Assembly: GCA_964556255.1 (NCBI GenBank)
Contig: CAZKVQ010000006.1
Span: 17,004-81,003, forward strand
Source of the DNA: JACJWR01 sp964556255
GTDB taxonomy: Bacteria > Actinomycetota > Actinomycetes > S36-B12 > UBA10799
Length of the DNA: 64,000 nucleotides
Direction: 5' to 3'
Shown: one piece after another, positions 30,584-38,817 of the stretch
How the letters are laid out: the number at the start of each line of letters is the position of its first letter
Position numbering within the stretch: the stretch's first letter is position 1
Notes under the pieces: model-generated
The model's input: only the letters and a program-made list of their open reading frames with translations
Database searches by the model: none
Told to the model about the DNA's origin: nothing
Made by a program: the position numbers and the translations under genes

Positions 30584-31345
30584 GTGGATCGCGCTCTGGA
30601 CTCTGCCGGCAACGACTTGCCTCTCACCGGCGAACGAACAGTGCCAGGCGTGCTACTTGAGCGGTACTGGTATCTGCGACATGAGGTCGCATACGGCTGG
30701 TTACCGCGCTGGCTCCCCCCTGCCGGGCTCGTCATCGAAGCAGGCTGCGGCGAGGGTTACGGTGCAGCGCTCTTGTCCGACGCCGGGTTCCAGGTCATCG
30801 CCGTCGACTACGAGGAAGCGGTGGTGGATCACGTCAGACGGCGCTACCCGCAGGTCGAGGTCATGCGTGCCGGGCTCGATCGGTTACCCATCGCGACGCA
30901 ACGTGCGGACGCTGTGGTTTCGTTGCAGGTGATCGAGCACCTGTGGGACCTGCCAGGCTTCCTTGCCGAGTCGGCCCGGGTGCTCAGAAGCGGGGGCGTG
31001 ATCGTGGTGTCCACCCCGAATCGCCCGACGTTCTCTCCGGGGCTGGCGCGCGGCGAGAAACCGACCAACCCGTTCCATGTGGAGGAGTTCGACGCCGAGC
31101 AGGTGCGGGAGATGTTGGAAGCCGCCGGGTTGCGCGACGTGTCGGTGCTGGGGGTTCACCACGGCGGTCGGATCCGCAGGTGGGAGGCCCAGCACGGTTC
31201 GATCGTGGCCGCGCATGTCGAGGCTGTGATGACGGGTGTCTGGAACCCGGCGCTACTGGAACTGTTGCCGACCCTGGAGGTCAGCGACTTCGAGTTGGGG
31301 CGGGCGTCGGAGGCCCTCGACCTGATCGGTATTGGGGTGAACTGA
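30584..31345 (+). CDS. SAM-dependent methyltransferase of the MGLP type (Rv3030-like)
   Basis: Class I methyltransferase of 253 residues. Motif I is IEAGCGEGYGAALL, followed by VIAVDYEEAVVDHVRRRYP and QVIEHLWDLPGF; LTGERTVPG at the N-terminus and STPNRPTFSPG are very close to M. tuberculosis Rv3030 as I remember it. Rv3030 is assigned to methylation of glucose residues in methylglucose lipopolysaccharide. GTG 30584 is preferred because of the promoter spacing; an in-frame TTG at 30527 lies inside the direct repeat and is rejected. It overlaps the GH57 gene by TGATG, so the two are coupled. Confidence 0.87.
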   Translation: MDRALDSAGNDLPLTGERTVPGVLLERYWYLRHEVAYGWLPRWLPPAGLVIEAGCGEGYGAALLSDAGFQVIAVDYEEAVVDHVRRRYPQVEVMRAGLDRLPIATQRADAVVSLQVIEHLWDLPGFLAESARVLRSGGVIVVSTPNRPTFSPGLARGEKPTNPFHVEEFDAEQVREMLEAAGLRDVSVLGVHHGGRIRRWEAQHGSIVAAHVEAVMTGVWNPALLELLPTLEVSDFELGRASEALDLIGIGVN

Positions 31346-33060
31346 TGTCATCGCCCATGGGTCTTGGACAGATCAGTCGCTCGGTCATCGGAGCGCGCGA
31401 GAGCATGCCCCGGGAATCCGGGGGGTCTGACGCCCCGGTTCTGGCCGAGCCGCCTGCGACCTCGCCCGCTGGCACCGCGACGGTTCAGGCCACGTCGGCT
31501 GCGACCCGAGGTTCGTTCGCGCTCGTGCTGCACAGTCACTTGCCCTGGCTGGCCCACCACGGAGCCTGGCCGGTGGGTGAGGAATGGCTCTACCAGGCGT
31601 GGGGATCCAGCTACCTACCGCTGCTTGACGTTCTCGATGACCTCGCCGCCGAGGGTCGCCGGAACCTGCTGACGCTGGGGATCACGCCGGTACTCGCTGC
31701 GCAACTCGACGACCCGCACAGCGTGCGCGGCTTCCACACCTGGCTGGGGTTCTGGCAGGCTCGCAGCGAGGAACTCGCCGGCGATCGCGACCCCGACCTG
31801 AGGGCACTCGCCGGCTACGAGTTCTCGCAGGCCAGTGCCGCGCACGAGGCCCACCAGCAGCGTGGGCCCCTGACATCCTCCTTCCGGCGACTGGCCGACG
31901 CCGGGGCGGTGGAGCTGCTGGGAGGACCGGCGTCCCACGCCTTCCAGCCGTTACTCGACGATGACCTGGTTGCGGTCGGTCTACAGGTGGGCCTTGCGGA
32001 TTCGGTTATCCGGTTCGGTGACCGCCCACGCGGAATCTGGGCCCCCGAGTGCGGCTACCGGCCCGGGCTCGAGGAGGCCTACCAGGCGGCCGGAATCGGT
32101 CATTTCATGATGGATGGACCGACTTTCCTGCATGTCGGCGCCCAGCCGTGGGCCGGGCGCCGGGTGGGGGACTCCGACGTCATCGCCTTCGCCCGCGACC
32201 TGGAGGTGAGTTACCGGGTGTGGTCGCCGAAACGCGGCTACCCCTCAGACCCGCACTACCGCGACTTCCACGCCATGCACCACGACTCCGGATTCCGTCC
32301 GGCACGTGTCACGTCGTTCCATACCAAGGCCCACGAGAAAGCCCCTTACGATCCGGCATCGGTGCCGGCCGTGATCGAGCGGGACGCCCGGGACTTCGTC
32401 GATCGGGTTGTCGCGCGACTGGCTGCGGTGGAGGCCGCCCGTGGCGAGCCGGGCCTGGTGGTGGCCGCCTTCGACACCGAACTCTTCGGGCACTGGTGGC
32501 ATGAAGGTCCGCGATGGCTCGCCCGCGTGCTCAGGCTGCTACCGGAAGCGGGCGTCGAGTTGTGCACGTTGGCCGGGGCGGTGGATGCCGGACTCGTCGA
32601 CGGCGCGTGCAACTTCCAGCCGGGCTCCTGGGGATCGGGCAAGGACTGGCGGGTGTGGGCAGGAACCGCGGTCGCAGATATCGTGGCCGACAACGAGCGG
32701 CTCACGCGTCGCTGGCGCGGGTATCTGGGTCGTCCGTCGCAGGCTCGGAAGCCGGCGCTGGATCAGTTGGCGCGGGAGGCGCTGCTGGCGCTGTCGAGTG
32801 ACTGGGCCTTCATGATCAGCAAGGACTCGGCCGCTGGGTATGCGCGCGCACGACACGACCTTCACCACCGTCGATTCCAGGCGCTGGCAGACGCTATCGA
32901 CGCCGATGCCGCGACGGACTCCGGAGATACCGGGGCGCCGCAACTGGCGGCGCGGTTGCGCCGCTCAGACGGCCCGTTCGGCCATCTCGATGCCAGGGTC
33001 CTGGGGGTCGCGAGCGAACAACTGGGGGTGCCCGGTCGCGCGCTTACTACTCGCCGGTAA
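31345..33060 (+). CDS. GH57 1,4-alpha-glucan branching enzyme (Rv3031-like)
   Basis: A 571-residue member of GH57 with a C-terminal DUF1957 domain. After a disordered Ala/Pro-rich start of about 55 residues come HSHLPW (63-68), nucleophile Glu235 in GIWAPECGYRPG and acid/base Asp377 in AAFDTELFGHWWHEGP. These are the catalytic positions of GH57 branching enzymes. M. tuberculosis Rv3031 is its counterpart and branches the MGLP or capsular glucan backbone. Its presence 13 kb from a GH13 GlgB suggests two distinct branched glucans in this organism. Confidence 0.9.
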   Translation: MSSPMGLGQISRSVIGARESMPRESGGSDAPVLAEPPATSPAGTATVQATSAATRGSFALVLHSHLPWLAHHGAWPVGEEWLYQAWGSSYLPLLDVLDDLAAEGRRNLLTLGITPVLAAQLDDPHSVRGFHTWLGFWQARSEELAGDRDPDLRALAGYEFSQASAAHEAHQQRGPLTSSFRRLADAGAVELLGGPASHAFQPLLDDDLVAVGLQVGLADSVIRFGDRPRGIWAPECGYRPGLEEAYQAAGIGHFMMDGPTFLHVGAQPWAGRRVGDSDVIAFARDLEVSYRVWSPKRGYPSDPHYRDFHAMHHDSGFRPARVTSFHTKAHEKAPYDPASVPAVIERDARDFVDRVVARLAAVEAARGEPGLVVAAFDTELFGHWWHEGPRWLARVLRLLPEAGVELCTLAGAVDAGLVDGACNFQPGSWGSGKDWRVWAGTAVADIVADNERLTRRWRGYLGRPSQARKPALDQLAREALLALSSDWAFMISKDSAAGYARARHDLHHRRFQALADAIDADAATDSGDTGAPQLAARLRRSDGPFGHLDARVLGVASEQLGVPGRALTTRR

Positions 33061-33063
33061 CAT
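33058..33063 (+). promoter_or_regulatory. Candidate -10 element of etfBA
   Basis: TAACAT overlaps the GH57 stop codon and would give a leader of about 70 nt before etfB, unlike the leaderless units nearby. Confidence 0.35.
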
Positions 33064-33093
33064 AGGACGAGGCGCCTGGCGCCGGACATCTCC

Positions 33094-33139
33094 GAGCGGA
33101 ACAGCTCCGCTCGTCGAACAACGTGGAGGTAGACCCACG
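33094..33139 (+). promoter_or_regulatory. Two hairpins in the etfB leader, one masking the ribosome site
   Basis: GAGCGGA-ACAGC-TCCGCTC (33094-33112) is a perfect 7-bp stem. CGTGG (33122-33126) and CCACG (33135-33139) form a second, with the GGAGG Shine-Dalgarno (33125-33129) at the edge of its loop. Together they could regulate translation of etfB; no known riboswitch class is evident. Confidence 0.4.
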
Positions 33140-33141
33140 AC

Positions 33142-33921
33142 ATGAACATCGTCGTCTGCGTGAAGCAGGTCCCGGATACCTGGGCCGAGAAGAAGTTGAA
33201 TCCGTCGGACAATACCCTCGACCGTGCTTCGGTCGATGCGGTTGTCAACGAGCTTGACGAATACGCCATCGAAGAGGCGCTGCAGCTCGCCGAGGCCAAC
33301 GGTGGCGAGGTCACTGTCCTCTCCATGGGGCCCGAGCGCACCACCGAATCGATTAGGAAGGCGCTGTCGATGGGCGCGGCCCGAGGCGTCCACGTGGTCG
33401 ATGATGCGCTGGCCGGTTCGTGTGCCGTGTCGACATCCAAGGCACTGGCCAAGGCGATCGCCAAGGAGCAGCCGGACCTGATCATCTTCGGTTCGGAGTC
33501 GACCGACGCCCGGATGAGTGTGGTGCCCGCGATGGTCGCCGAAATCCTGGGTTACCCGCAGCTCACGTTCGCCAACAAGGTCACCGTCGACGGATCCTCG
33601 GTGAAGATCCACCGCCAGACGGAGTCCGGCTACGACGAGGTCGAGGCATCGACGCCCGCGGTCGTGTCCGTGGTCGAGAAGATCAACGAGCCGCGCTACC
33701 CCAACTTCAAGGGCATCATGGCCGCGAAGAAGAAGCCGGTCGACACGTTGACCGTCGCTGATCTCGGCTTGGCCGCGGACGAGGTGGGCGCTGCCTGCGC
33801 TTCCTCCGTCGTCGTCGCCTTCGAAGACGCCCCGGCGCGCGCAGCCGGTCAAGTGATCACCGACGCCGGCGACGGTGGCGTGAAGATCGCCGAGTACCTG
33901 TCCACCCAGAAGTTCATCTAG
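33142..33921 (+). CDS. etfB: Electron transfer flavoprotein beta subunit
   Basis: AMP-binding subunit of the ETF heterodimer, which carries electrons from acyl-CoA dehydrogenases to the quinone pool via ETF:quinone oxidoreductase. The product is 259 residues. It starts MNIVVCVKQVPDTWAEKKL and has the family stretch DEYAIEEALQLAE and the beta-subunit signature around VEKINEPRYPNFKGIMAAKKKP. A GGAGG ribosome site lies 12 nt upstream. etfA follows after 10 bp. The pair corresponds to fixA/fixB (Rv3029c-Rv3028c) in the same mycobacterial neighbourhood. Confidence 0.95.
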   Translation: MNIVVCVKQVPDTWAEKKLNPSDNTLDRASVDAVVNELDEYAIEEALQLAEANGGEVTVLSMGPERTTESIRKALSMGAARGVHVVDDALAGSCAVSTSKALAKAIAKEQPDLIIFGSESTDARMSVVPAMVAEILGYPQLTFANKVTVDGSSVKIHRQTESGYDEVEASTPAVVSVVEKINEPRYPNFKGIMAAKKKPVDTLTVADLGLAADEVGAACASSVVVAFEDAPARAAGQVITDAGDGGVKIAEYLSTQKFI

Positions 33922-33931
33922 GAGCATCGAC

Positions 33932-34885
33932 ATGGCAGAGATCCTGGTGCTCGTCGAGCACAACGACGGCGCGGTCAAGAAGGTCACCCTTGAGTTGCTG
34001 ACCCTGGCCCGCTCGGTGGGGGAACCGTCCGCAGTCTTCATCGGTTCCGGTGTCGACGCGGCGGCGGCCACCCTGGCCGAATACGGCGCGGCGAAAATCT
34101 ACGTCGCCGACGCACCCGAACTCACCGATTACCTGGTTGCACCGAAGGCCGCTGTGCTCGCGCAGCTGGTGAAGGAGAAGGCGCCGGCGGCTGTTCTGAT
34201 CGCCTCCTCCGCCGAAGGTAAGGAGATCGCGGCACGCCTCGCGATCAAGACCGACAGCGGCGTCGTCACCGACGCGGTGGGCATCGCGGAGGACCTATCC
34301 GCAACCCAGTCGATCTTCGGCGGTTCCATCATCGTGACCTCGAAGGTCGCCGAGGGAACTCCCATCATCACCGTCCGACCCAACAGTTCACCGGCTGAGG
34401 CAGCGCCCGCCGCGGGCGAGCAGGTTGCCGTTTCGGTAGAGCTGTCGCCTGCAGACACCGCGGCGAAGGTCACCAATCGGGTCGAGCAGGCTAAGGATGC
34501 CCGTCCGGACCTGGCGGAGGCCGCGATCGTCGTCTCCGGCGGACGTGGTGTGGGAAGTGCGGAGTCCTTCGCCGTCATCGAAGCACTCGCCGACACCCTC
34601 GGGGCCGCCGTCGGCGCCTCACGTGCCGCGACCGACGCCGGTTGGTATCCCCACCAGTTCCAGGTGGGTCAGACCGGCAAGACTGTCTCACCGCAGCTCT
34701 ACATCGCAAACGGCATCTCCGGTGCCATTCAGCACCGCGCCGGAATGCAGACCTCGAAGACCATCGTGGTGGTCAACAAGGATCCGGAGGCGCCGATCTT
34801 CGAGCTGGCCGATTTCGGCGTCGTGGGCGATCTCTTCACCGTAGTCCCACAGCTCACCGAGGAGATTCAGAAGCGCAAGGGCTGA
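33932..34885 (+). CDS. etfA: Electron transfer flavoprotein alpha subunit
   Basis: FAD-binding partner of EtfB, 317 residues. The C-terminal FAD domain is complete: SGGRGVGSAESF, GASRAATDAGW, QVGQTGKTVSPQLYIA, NGISGAIQHRAGM and NKDPEAPIFELADFG. A GGAG site is 7 nt before the ATG. A strong hairpin at 34920-34952 ends the unit. With acyl-CoA genes at the left of the window, ETF probably serves fatty-acid and branched-chain amino acid oxidation. Confidence 0.96.
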   Translation: MAEILVLVEHNDGAVKKVTLELLTLARSVGEPSAVFIGSGVDAAAATLAEYGAAKIYVADAPELTDYLVAPKAAVLAQLVKEKAPAAVLIASSAEGKEIAARLAIKTDSGVVTDAVGIAEDLSATQSIFGGSIIVTSKVAEGTPIITVRPNSSPAEAAPAAGEQVAVSVELSPADTAAKVTNRVEQAKDARPDLAEAAIVVSGGRGVGSAESFAVIEALADTLGAAVGASRAATDAGWYPHQFQVGQTGKTVSPQLYIANGISGAIQHRAGMQTSKTIVVVNKDPEAPIFELADFGVVGDLFTVVPQLTEEIQKRKG

Positions 34886-34919
34886 GTCTCCACCACCCCC
34901 CCCCGCGGGGATCAAGACG

Positions 34920-34952
34920 GCAGGGCCGAACCGCAGCGCGGTTCGGCCCTGC
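34920..34952 (+). terminator. Strong hairpin terminator after etfA
   Basis: GCAGGGCCGAACCGC (34920-34934) and GCGGTTCGGCCCTGC (34938-34952) form a perfect 15-bp stem with a 3-nt AGC loop, 34 nt after the etfA stop. A run of nine C (34896-34904) lies just before. No U-tract. Confidence 0.8.
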
Positions 34953-35006
34953 ACCATGTGGAATCCCTTGGGACGATGGTGTGGGTCAGTTTCCTGGGGC
35001 ACGAAC

Positions 35007-35012
35007 TACACT
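35007..35012 (+). promoter_or_regulatory. Leaderless-type -10 element of the cysteine desulfurase-mnmA unit
   Basis: TACACT, 6 nt before the GTG start at 35019; no ribosome-binding site. Confidence 0.6.
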
Positions 35013-35018
35013 TTGGCC

Positions 35019-36206
35019 GTGGCCTACTTGGATCACGCGGCCACGACGCCGCTACGCCCGGAAGCGGCGGCCGCCATGGTGGCCGCTGATTTGGGCAACC
35101 CCTCCAGCCTGCACGCCAGCGGCCGGGCGGCGCGGCGTCGGCTTGAGGAGGCGCGCGAGAGCCTCGCCGGCGAGATCGGGGTGGAGCCCGGCGATGTCAT
35201 CTTCACCTCCGGTGGCACAGAGGCCGACAACGTTGCCCTGACCGGGATCTTCCGGGCCCGTCGGGCGGAGGACCCTAAGAGACGGCTGGTCGTGGTGTCC
35301 GCGATCGAGCACCATGCCGTCCTCGATACCGCCGAGGCGTTGCGCCGCGAGGACGCCGAAGTGGTGAGATTGCCGGTGTCCGCGGATGGGTTCGTCTCGG
35401 TCGAGGCTCTGCAAGAGCTGGTCGCGGTGCGCGGCGACGAGATCGCCGTCATCTCCGTGATGGCGGCGAACAACGAGACCGGCGCCATCCAGCCGTTGGA
35501 GGCGGTCGCACGCGTCGCCGACGCTGCCGGGCTACCACTTCACACCGACGCCGTCCAGGCCGTTGGGCCGAACTCGGTAGCGACAATACGGGGGGTCGCG
35601 ATGTCGATCTCGGCCCACAAATTCGGAGGACCGGTGGGTATCGGCGCGCTGGTGCTGCCCACCTCCGTCCCCTGCCTGCCGGTCATCCACGGCGGCGGAC
35701 AGGAGCGCGGTATCCACTCCGGCACCCTGAACGTGGCGGGTGCCATCGCGATGTCAGCGGCGCTACGGGCCGCTCGGGCAGACACCCTGCCTTCGGCCGC
35801 AGACGGTTCGGGGGTTGACCGACTCAGGGATCGACTGGTCACGGGCATCCTGGCGGAGTTCCCCGACGCCCAGGTCAACACTCCGCTGCACAATGCCCTC
35901 CCAGGCATCGCCAACATCGGTTTCCCCGGATGCGAGGGCGACGCGTTGCTGATGCTGCTCGACGCCGTCGGTGTGGAGGTGTCCACGGGTAGCGCCTGTA
36001 CCGCCGGCATTCCCCGCCCGAGTCATGTCCTGCTGGCGATGGGCAGATCCACAGAGTCAGCACGGTCCGCGCTGCGCTTCTCGTTCGGCTGGAGCAGCAC
36101 GTCGGCTGACGTTTCAGAAACGCTGGCGGCGCTGCCCGCTGCGGTCGCCCGTTCCCGCCGCGCAACACCCCCACGCAGTGTCATCGACGTGGAGTCAGGA
36201 CGATGA
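35019..36206 (+). CDS. Cysteine desulfurase (IscS/NifS family)
   Basis: PLP enzyme that takes sulfur from cysteine as a persulfide. The product is 395 residues: YLDHAATTP at the N-terminus, His-Thr-Asp PLP site LHTDAVQ, Schiff-base Lys201 in ISAHKFGG, and catalytic Cys327 in the mobile loop STGSACTAG. The start is GTG at 35019, set by a leaderless promoter; an upstream ATG extension crosses the terminator region and is rejected. It overlaps mnmA by ATGA, so its sulfur most likely goes to tRNA 2-thiouridine; a wider Fe-S role is possible. It corresponds to Rv3025c. Confidence 0.93.
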   Translation: MAYLDHAATTPLRPEAAAAMVAADLGNPSSLHASGRAARRRLEEARESLAGEIGVEPGDVIFTSGGTEADNVALTGIFRARRAEDPKRRLVVVSAIEHHAVLDTAEALRREDAEVVRLPVSADGFVSVEALQELVAVRGDEIAVISVMAANNETGAIQPLEAVARVADAAGLPLHTDAVQAVGPNSVATIRGVAMSISAHKFGGPVGIGALVLPTSVPCLPVIHGGGQERGIHSGTLNVAGAIAMSAALRAARADTLPSAADGSGVDRLRDRLVTGILAEFPDAQVNTPLHNALPGIANIGFPGCEGDALLMLLDAVGVEVSTGSACTAGIPRPSHVLLAMGRSTESARSALRFSFGWSSTSADVSETLAALPAAVARSRRATPPRSVIDVESGR

Positions 36207-37306
36207 AGGTGCTCGCCGCGATGTCGGGCGGGGTCGATTCGGCCGTCGCTGCCGCCAGGGCGGTGGACACCGGCCACGACGTCACCGGGGTGCACTTCGC
36301 GTTGTCCACCAATCCGGCGGCCAACCGGGAGGGCTCACGCGGGTGCTGCACCCTCTCGGATGCCCGCGACGCCCGACGCGCGGCCGATCTGCTCGGCATC
36401 CCGTTCTACGTCTGGGACTTGGCTGAGACCTTCCGAGAGCAAGTGATTGACGATTTCGTTGCCGAGTACCGGGCGGGGCGCACCCCGAATCCGTGTGTTC
36501 GCTGCAATGAGCGGATCAAGTTCGCCGCCGTACTCGATCGGGCGCTCGCGCTGGGATTCGATGCGGTCTGCACCGGTCACTACGCCCGGCTGGAGGTGTC
36601 CGCCGCGGGTGACACGCTGCTGCGCAGGGGGATGGACGAGGAGAAGGACCAGTCGTACGTTCTGGCCGTACTGCCCCAGGAACGGCTTCGGCATGCAATG
36701 TTTCCCTTGGGCACGTCGCGCAAGGTCGAGGTGCGGGCGGAGGCGGAGCGGCGCGGTCTGCTGGTCGCCCGCAAACCCGACAGCTACGACATCTGTTTTA
36801 TCCCTGACGGCGACACCGCCGGGTGGTTGCGCGAGCGGATCGGTGACGCCCCCGGAGACGTTGTGGACGCCGCCACAGGGGAGACCCTGGGCGCACATGC
36901 AGGCACCCACGGGTTCACGATCGGCCAACGTCGAGGACTCGGGCTGGGCCGGCCGGCACAGGATGGGAAGCCGCGTTACGTAGTGGGGATCGACCCGGCC
37001 ACCTCGACCGTGGCGGTTGGTCCGCCCACCATGTTGCAGGTGGACCGGATCGTCACGGAGCGGGTGACCTGGCTGTCGTGGCCCTGGCAGGGGCGGCGAG
37101 ACGGATTGATGGCCCAGGTTCGTGCACATGGGGCACCGGTCCCGGCGAGTGCCTACGCTGACGCGGGAACCCTGGTCGTGGACCTCGAGTCGCCGCTGCG
37201 GGCGGTGGCTGCCGGACAGACGGTCGTGCTCTACGACGGCGACACTGCGGTGGTGTCGGGAACCATCAACTCGACGCGTCGGCTGGGCGCGCAAGTCGAG
37301 CACTGA
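36203..37306 (+). CDS. mnmA: tRNA-specific 2-thiouridylase MnmA
   Basis: Thiolates U34 of tRNA-Lys, -Glu and -Gln using ATP and persulfide sulfur. The product is 367 residues: PP-loop SGGVDSAV (8-15), the nucleophilic Cys101 in NPCVRCNERIKF, sulfur-carrying Cys198 in SYDICFIP, and GFTIGQRRGLGLG. It is translationally coupled to the cysteine desulfurase. Its last 41 bp are overlapped by the convergent TRIC-type gene, so the two transcripts form antisense ends. Confidence 0.96.
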   Translation: MKVLAAMSGGVDSAVAAARAVDTGHDVTGVHFALSTNPAANREGSRGCCTLSDARDARRAADLLGIPFYVWDLAETFREQVIDDFVAEYRAGRTPNPCVRCNERIKFAAVLDRALALGFDAVCTGHYARLEVSAAGDTLLRRGMDEEKDQSYVLAVLPQERLRHAMFPLGTSRKVEVRAEAERRGLLVARKPDSYDICFIPDGDTAGWLRERIGDAPGDVVDAATGETLGAHAGTHGFTIGQRRGLGLGRPAQDGKPRYVVGIDPATSTVAVGPPTMLQVDRIVTERVTWLSWPWQGRRDGLMAQVRAHGAPVPASAYADAGTLVVDLESPLRAVAAGQTVVLYDGDTAVVSGTINSTRRLGAQVEH

Positions 37307-37985
37307 GGTCCAGTGGCATGGGCGTTCGGATGTCCCACCGAATGGCCGCGAAGCGCAGGAAGCTGGCGACTGCCAGGGTCGTGACCTCATCCACGTATAC
37401 CGGGGTATCCAGTCGATTCATCCAGACGTAGGTGATGGAGGCGAGCAGGGCTGCGAATGCCAGCCACTGGCCGGGTCGCAAGGCAGACGGGACGTCGCCG
37501 CACAGCACGTCCCGGATCAAGCCACCGCCGACCGCCGCAAGCACCCCAACGAACACCGCGCCGATGGCCGGAAGCCCGGCGGCGATGGATTTCTGGCAAC
37601 CCAGCAGCACCCACACACCCAAGGTGCCCACATCCAGGGCTTCGTAGGCCCAGGTCCAGTTGCGCGCCCGCCTGGCGAAGAAGAAACCGACCAGGGATCC
37701 GACCGCGGCGAACAGCAGGTAGTAGGGGTTGGTCAGGATTGCCGGGGTACCTCGCTCGAGGACCACATCGCGGATCAGCCCGCCGCCAAGACCCGTGGCC
37801 AACGCCACCAGGAGTACCCCGATCACGGAGAGCTCCTTGCGGGTGGCATGCAGGGCGCCGGACAGTGCGCCGACGGTGATGGCTACGGCGTCGAACGCGA
37901 GCGGCAGCGCGACGACCGGCTCCCCGGCCACCGGGAAATCGGCAGTACCGGGCAGCAGCCCGGTACCGGACAGTAGGGCGAACAT
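37266..37985 (-). CDS. TRIC/UPF0126-family membrane channel protein, copy 1
   Basis: Integral membrane protein of 239 residues with about seven hydrophobic segments in two inverted halves. Each half carries the family glycine motif (GGGLIRDVVLERGTP and GGGLIRDVLCGDVP), the kinked helix of trimeric intracellular cation channel folds; prokaryotic members conduct K+ in vitro. It is downstream of a paralogue with a 1-nt TGATG overlap and converges on mnmA with a 41-bp overlap. Physiological substrate unknown. Confidence 0.85.
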   Translation of the reverse strand: MFALLSGTGLLPGTADFPVAGEPVVALPLAFDAVAITVGALSGALHATRKELSVIGVLLVALATGLGGGLIRDVVLERGTPAILTNPYYLLFAAVGSLVGFFFARRARNWTWAYEALDVGTLGVWVLLGCQKSIAAGLPAIGAVFVGVLAAVGGGLIRDVLCGDVPSALRPGQWLAFAALLASITYVWMNRLDTPVYVDEVTTLAVASFLRFAAIRWDIRTPMPLDLSARLARPADASS

Positions 37986-38776
37986 CAGTCCTCCTCGGGA
38001 GGCTGACGCTGAACGCTCGGCTGAGCGGTGAGGGTGGTCTGCAGGGCGTCCGGAGAGTGGACAGCGGAGGCGCTCTGGGCGGCGCCTGCGGTCTCGTCAC
38101 GGCGTTTGCGGTGCCAGTAGTCCCACATCCGGTCTGTCAGGTCGACCGAGGTGGGGGACTCCCAGCGTCGCCAGACGGCGAGCAGTCGCAGGCCGAAAAC
38201 GATCACGATCGTGAACAACTGGGCCCACCCGCTCGGCAGGCCCGCCTTCCACATGACGGCGAACGCGCAGGCGCCGATCAACGCAGCAAGTCCCGCGTAC
38301 ACGCCTGGGCGCATCACCGATGGCGGCTCGCCACTGAGCACGTCACGCAGGATCGTGCCGCCGATTGCGGTGATGAGGCCGAGGAAAATCGCCGGGGCGA
38401 CCCCCATGCCGTAATAGAAGGCGGCGCTGGCGCCCAGGGAGACGAACAGGCCCATGGCCAGCGCATCCAGCACCAGCAGCACCTTGCCGGCCCGTGAGAT
38501 CAGCCCGGCGAAGAAGAATCCGAGGAGCGCGGCGAGACACGCTGCCAGCAGGTAGCGCGGGTCGGTCAGGACGACGGGGGTGCCCTTCTGGAGCAGGACA
38601 TCGCGGGCCAGCAGGCCGCCCAGACCGCCGGCGATCGCCAGCCCGAGAACGCCAATGACATCGAAGCCGCGTCGGGCGGCATGCGAGGCGCCGGCCACAC
38701 CGCCGACCAGGACGGCCGCATACGCACTCCACGGGGGGAGGTCCGCCAACGAGTTGACGACGTCCACGGCTGCCAC
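37985..38776 (-). CDS. TRIC/UPF0126-family membrane channel protein, copy 2
   Basis: A 263-residue paralogue of the next gene, same fold: GGLGGLLARDVLLQKGTP in the first half and IGGTILRDVLSGEPP in the second. It has an extra hydrophilic C-terminal tail of about 60 residues rich in Gln/Ser/Pro. GTG start at 38776. Transcribed first, and coupled to copy 1 by TGATG. Two tandem divergent copies suggest a possible heteromeric channel, since the known channels are trimers; this is inference. Confidence 0.84.
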   Translation of the reverse strand: MAAVDVVNSLADLPPWSAYAAVLVGGVAGASHAARRGFDVIGVLGLAIAGGLGGLLARDVLLQKGTPVVLTDPRYLLAACLAALLGFFFAGLISRAGKVLLVLDALAMGLFVSLGASAAFYYGMGVAPAIFLGLITAIGGTILRDVLSGEPPSVMRPGVYAGLAALIGACAFAVMWKAGLPSGWAQLFTIVIVFGLRLLAVWRRWESPTSVDLTDRMWDYWHRKRRDETAGAAQSASAVHSPDALQTTLTAQPSVQRQPPEED

Positions 38777-38804
38777 AGGTACGAGGGTAGCCCGCGAACG
38801 GCGC

Positions 38805-38810
38805 TACCCT
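38805..38810 (+). promoter_or_regulatory. Leaderless-type -10 element of the MetE-like/ligA unit
   Basis: TACCCT, 7 nt before the GTG at 38818. Confidence 0.5.
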
Positions 38811-38817
38811 TCGCATC

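Noticed and set aside
34896..34910. C9 run and CCCCGCGGGG palindrome as a phase-variable tract
   Set aside because: It lies in non-coding sequence after etfA, with the strong terminator beside it; no coding frame or promoter spacing would be affected.
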